A DNA stretch of 64,000 nucleotides from the NCBI GenBank assembly GCA_021234155.1, contig JAJEKV010000002.1:42153203-42217202 (forward strand). The letters are read 5' to 3'. Positions 60,661-64,000 of the stretch are shown in pieces (the first letter of the stretch is position 1; every line of letters starts with the position of its first letter). The stretch is from Isoetes taiwanensis (Eukaryota; Streptophyta; Lycopodiopsida; Isoetales; Isoetaceae). A program made the position numbers and the translations under genes. Below the pieces are notes generated by a model that did not search any database, had not been told where the DNA came from, and saw nothing but the letters and a program-made list of their open reading frames with translations.

Positions 60661-61425
60661 TAGGGCACGAGAGCCTTTTTCGACTCGCCGAAGTCGAGAA
60701 AGGCTACCGTGAGGGAAAAACACATGTCGAAAGGTCTTTTTCGACCGCGAAGTCGAGAAATGCAACCAAAGCCGAAAAAACGCAGGTTTTAGGGGTTTCA
60801 AAGATCTTTTCGACTCCGCGAGTCGAAAGGCAGCCCAAAGTTTAAAACACTGTGTTTTAGGGTCGAGGTCTTTCGACCCAGCGAGTCGAGAAATGCAAAC
60901 CAAAGCTTAAAATCCGCAGGTTTTACGATTTTGCGGCTTTCGACCGCGAGTCGAGAAAGGCAGCCCAAAGTTTAAAAACGCAGGTTTTAGGGGGTCGGTC
61001 GGCCTTTCTTGACTCGCGAAGTCGAGAAATGCAGCCAAAGCTTAAAAACGCAGGTTTTTGAGTTGTTTGCCTTTTCACTTCAGCGAAGCCGAGAAAGGCA
61101 GCTTAAAGCAAAAAACGCAGGTTGCCGGGGTCAGAAGGCCTTTCTCGACTTGCGAGTCGAGAAAGGCAACTCAAAGTGAAAAATGCAGGTCTAAAGGCCA
61201 ATTCTGTGGAAAAGGCAGGTCTGCGGAACTTTCTCGACTCGCGAGTCGAGAAAGGCAGCTTGGAGCAAAAAAAACAAGTCTGAGGGTCTTTCTCTACTCG
61301 TGAGTCGAGAAAGGCAGCTACCTGTGAAAAATGCAGGTTTGAGGACCAGTTCTATGCAAAAGGCAGGTCTGAGGAACTTTCTCAACTCACGAGAAAAAAG
61401 GAGGTCTGAGGGCCAGTTCTGAGTT
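60660..61425. repeat. Palindromic minisatellite, about 11 units of 58-90 bp
   Basis: Each unit has TTTCTCGACTCGCGAGTCGAGAAA or a decayed form, then GGCAGCC(A)AAAG, AAAAACGCAGGT and a TTTTAGGG or CTGAGG tail. Units start near 60672, 60740, 60806, 60870, 60938, 61003, 61070, 61139, 61229, 61288 and 61376. The best copy is a 26-bp perfect palindrome at 61229-61254. Units could form hairpins as DNA or RNA. Frames through it are translated repeat. Confidence 0.9.
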
Positions 61426-61596
61426 TCTATCTCCAATATCATGGAGCACAAATCCTGACTAATTGGACCATATTCTATGTATTTTCTATGTATTTTCTAA
61501 TGCACACCATATCCTATGCACTTTCTATGTATAGCAATACAAAAAATTGACCCTCCCTTTTTTAATATGTCAATATGTCAATATTTATCAAAGATA
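61426..61596. other. AT-rich spacer
   Basis: Contains repeated CTATGTATTTTCTATG words leading into the next tandem repeat. No gene is visible. Confidence 0.5.
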
Positions 61597-61860
61597 GCTT
61601 TTTTAAATGGGACACTATATACTATGTATTTTGTAATTTCTAATAAGCACAATACACTATATACTATATGACTACAAAATGAGAAGCTTTTTTAAATGGG
61701 ACACTATATACTATGTATTTTGTAATTTCTAATAAGCACAATATACTATATGACTACAAAATGAGAAGCTTTTTTAAATGGGACACTACTATGTATTTAT
61801 TAATAAGCACAATATCCTATATACTATGTATTTTTTATGAAAAAATACACTCGCTATATA
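61597..61860. repeat. ~85-bp AT-rich tandem repeat, three units
   Basis: Units begin GCTTTTTTAAATGGGACACT at 61597, 61686 and 61768. They contain ATACTATGTATTTTGTAATT and TAATAAGCACAATA; the third is shortened. Near-identity of the units indicates recent origin. Confidence 0.9.
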
Positions 61861-62205
61861 TTTTCTATGAAAAAATAGACATCACGAGCATACAATCCAT
61901 GCTGGAAATAATGTTCTAGTACGGACACAAAACTACCCCGCTTTTTTTTCCCCCTCATTTTTGAAATTTGAATTTGGTACATACCTTTTGGTCCTTGTTC
62001 TTTCCACGATGGTTCTAATGGCCTGCTGAAGACCCGGCTATGGCGATGGCAGCATCTTTTTACTCCTTCTCTGAAGCTATTTCGGGCAGTAACACAGGTT
62101 TTTTCATCAAGCCGTGCCCAGGAACTGTGCCGTGCATAGCTTCTTGCAAGAAATAGGGGATTAAATGAACCTTAGCAGATTACATGAACAAGATCCGGCA
62201 GATGG
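61861..62205. other. No recognised gene
   Basis: AT-rich at first, then mixed sequence without a recognisable coding or repeat feature. Confidence 0.4.
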
Positions 62206-62643
62206 GTGCTGCAGGCAGGAAAAACACTAGGAGCTGAAGAAGCGGAGGAGCGTTTTTGGATGCCAGCGCCACCTTACTTCCCGCATCTGTCGGCCTCCTT
62301 CCTATTTGCTTTTGCGGATGATATGGCCTCCTTCCTATTTGCGGAACCCCTGCCAAGAAATCTGTTAAAAAAGCTCCTCTTCCTCTTGTTGTTCCTACTC
62401 CAGCCAAATCCCCTGTTTCTGCCCCTCCAGCTCCATCTCCGACTCTTAAGAAAGCTTCCAAGCCTGCGTCCATATGTTTTCATCATATTTCTTCCAGCCT
62501 GCTTCCGGCTACTTCCGGCTTCCGAACTCAGAGGCCTGCTTCCGGCTACTTCCCAACTCGACAAAACTCGGCTAAAAGAAGGAGGCTCTAGGCTCCGAAG
62601 CATGCCTCGAGAGGCAAGAACACGGCGCCAGAGTATGAAATAA
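62206..62643 (+). pseudogene. Open region with Lys/Pro-rich frame, unidentified
   Basis: The longest plus frame (145 codons) is Leu/Phe-rich and probably spurious. An alternative plus frame from about 62345 encodes a basic, proline-rich stretch (GTPAKKSVKKAPLPLVVPT, APPAPSPTLKKASKPAS), which looks more like a real disordered protein segment, for example from a retroelement gag or a nuclear protein. GGCCTCCTTCCTATTTGC occurs twice about 33 bp apart, and GCCTGCTTCCGGCTACTTCC twice at about 62498-62552. No family can be named. Confidence 0.25.
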
Positions 62644-63265
62644 CCCAAAAAAGGGGCACTGTATGAGCTTGAACCTTGTCTTTTCTAATAATCCTCTGAT
62701 TCTTGCCGGTCCTGTCTACTGCCTTAATCCACAGCATGCACCTGACGAAGGGAGGGCTTCTAAAATGCATTTTTCATAGGAAAAAATCAAACGATTGCTC
62801 CCTTTTTCTCTTAAAACTCGCTATTGCCTCCATCTGGAAAGTCTGGCATATATGCATGCAATAACAGAGGATTGCAGCGATTGAGCAGAGAGTAGAAGCA
62901 AGGGATTAGCCTATACTTCCCAACTCGGCTTCTTTGTTTAGTCTCCCGCTAAACAAAGACGGCTTGAATTTATGGGTTGGTCCTTATTTAAGAAATAAGC
63001 CCTCTGCTATCGAAAAGCTCTTTGTGTACTATGGGTCTAAAAAACTATGACAACGAGATGTAATTCTTGAAGCTGAGAACGATGATGAGAGCTCTCCAAT
63101 TAATTGAGCAGGTTTTCCAATTTGTTTTTCCAATTCTCGACTCGGTAGTCGAGAAGAGAAGAGAATGGTTAATTATTTATTGTTTATAATTAATTAATTA
63201 TATTATTAAGTGATTTAATTATATTATTTAATTAATTACATTTATTAATTGTTAAATGGTTGTTT
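62644..63265. other. No recognised gene; one dispersed hairpin copy
   Basis: Mixed to AT-rich DNA. At 63134-63155 a hairpin, TTCTCGACT-CGGT-AGTCGAGAA, repeats the core palindrome of the minisatellite 2 kb upstream. 63170-63250 is almost pure TTAATTA-type sequence. Confidence 0.5.
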
Positions 63266-63269
63266 AGCT

Positions 63270-63670
63270 ATAGAACCCCTCCTCCCTCCTTCTTTTGTCA
63301 TGTTCCCCCTTTGCCTCTTTGCTCTTCCCCTTTGCCTCTTTGCTCTCCGCCTTTGCCCCCTCCTCCTCCTCTTCCCCATGTCGTGCCCCTCCCTCCCCTT
63401 TGCCCTTCCCCCCCCCCCTTCCCAGCCCCCCATTTGCTCTCCCCCCTCCCCTTTGCCCTTTTGCCCTCCTCGTGCTCCTTTGCCTTTCCCTCCCTCCCTC
63501 CCTCCCTCCCTCCCTCCTCCTGTCTCCCCTTCCTTCCTACTCTTCTTTCTCCACCTTCTCAACCCCTTTTGAACTTCCTCCCTCCCCCCCCTTCTTCTAA
63601 CTTATCCCCTTCCATTACTTCTCTCAACTTCTCCCCAACTTCTCCCCTTCCCCTCCCCTCCCCCCGATCT
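63270..63670. repeat. Pyrimidine-rich low-complexity tract with (CCCT)n
   Basis: About 400 bp of nearly pure C and T on the plus strand, including a run of about seven CCCT units near 63488-63517. Pro/Ser/Leu frames on plus and Gly/Arg/Lys frames on minus are translated repeat. The G-rich strand has potential for quadruplex formation. Confidence 0.9.
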
Positions 63671-63679
63671 AACAACAAT

Positions 63680-63994
63680 TCAATGTAAAAAAAAATTTGT
63701 CCCATTTTCGGTCCCGAGTCCCAAAATTGAGATTTGTCCCACTTTAATTAAATACGACTTAAGGCCATCAACAGGTGTAGCCACATAGTATCTCGGCTTT
63801 TCAAAATCCTCATCAATGGGGTCGGCTTCATATGGAACTTGTGCAATTGAAACATAAATTCCTCCACCATCATATATCACAAAATCATCGGGCGACGTTA
63901 TGTGTAAAGTTGCAAGTTCAAGCATTGTCTGATTCCAACCTTGATGTTGATCTTTCAACTTCCATAGTGCCATTAGAATTACTTGTATACCCAA
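63680..63994 (-). CDS. Partial open frame of unknown function running to the window edge
   Basis: A 104-codon minus-strand frame beginning at the window end, so its true start is unknown. Composition is protein-like and not repetitive (includes SPDDFVIYDGGGIYVSIAQV, PIDEDFEKPRYYVATPVDG). Its C-terminal part, KSYLIKVGQ, is encoded by the right 25-bp inverted repeat. I recognise no family. It may be a host gene fragment or part of a mobile element. Confidence 0.35.
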   Translation of the reverse strand: MGIQVILMALWKLKDQHQGWNQTMLELATLHITSPDDFVIYDGGGIYVSIAQVPYEADPIDEDFEKPRYYVATPVDGLKSYLIKVGQISILGLGTENGTNFFLH

Positions 63995-64000
63995 AGATGA

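Larger units (their letters stand above)
59953..63760. mobile_element. 3.8 kb interval between 25-bp perfect inverted repeats
   Basis: 59953-59977 and 63736-63760 are perfect reverse complements (25 of 25; they begin AAGTCGTATTTAATTAAAGT on their respective strands). The four bases AAGG lie directly outside both ends (59949-59952 and 63761-63764), a possible target-site duplication. No transposase is recognisable inside. A 4-bp duplication does not fit the main plant families well, so it could also be an inverted duplication of host sequence: in the right copy the repeat falls in an open frame (KSYLIKVG). Confidence 0.45.

Noticed and set aside
60660-61425. CRISPR-like array of regular palindromic repeats
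   Set aside because: Units are tandem without distinct spacers, spacing varies from 58 to 90 bp, and the surroundings are a plant genome.
63245-63688. Pro/Ser/Leu-rich plus frames and Gly/Arg-rich minus frame
   Set aside because: They are translations of the pyrimidine-rich low-complexity tract.

Overview
This window is nuclear DNA from a land plant, probably a seed plant, and it is almost entirely repetitive. The evidence is CCCTAAA (Arabidopsis-type) telomere-like repeats, En/Spm (CACTA) transposase remnants in the plant tnp2 layout, a Helitron with a plant-type 3' end, and RAV/NGATHA-type B3 fragments. I find no intact host gene, no rRNA and no convincing tRNA. Almost every recognisable coding segment is broken by stops or frameshifts.

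Layout: (1) 1-1737 is the end of a tandem array of a ~1.1 kb GC-rich satellite (array A). (2) 1743-13706 is a patchwork: CG-rich 'GCGACG' repeats, a 3.03 kb Helitron (2439-5465) carrying exon-like gene fragments, eroded minus-strand coding remnants (5.5-10 kb), a ~1.4 kb hAT-like element (10.29-11.70 kb), a ~105 bp tandem repeat (12.13-12.5 kb), a purine tract (12.64-13.44 kb) and more CG-rich repeats. (3) 13736-28418 is array B, which opens with one strongly diverged monomer and chimeric monomers. (4) 28419-37061 is an 8.6 kb segment with a minus-strand CACTA transposase relic, an interstitial telomeric tract, CG-rich repeats, a B3 fragment and a SNF2-helicase fragment, ending at a 13-base run of N. 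(5) 37075-50518 is array C, with 12 monomer anchors. (6) 50519-59140 is a second copy of the 8.6 kb segment in the same orientation. (7) 59141-64000 holds the rest of the SNF2 fragment, two clusters of heat-shock-element pentamers, a second B3 fragment, and a 3.8 kb interval between 25-bp perfect inverted repeats. That interval contains a palindromic minisatellite, an AT-rich tandem repeat and a pyrimidine tract. A partial minus-strand reading frame runs to the window edge.

The dominant structure is an alternation of satellite array and CACTA-type segment, with [8.6 kb segment + array] recurring at ~22.1 kb. Arrays B and C carry different homogenised variants, so they look like distinct loci. 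The two 8.6 kb segments agree closely except at CG-rich sites. There the disagreements look like consensus errors or hypermutation at methylated positions rather than ordinary divergence, so the frame breaks reported here may partly be assembly artefacts.
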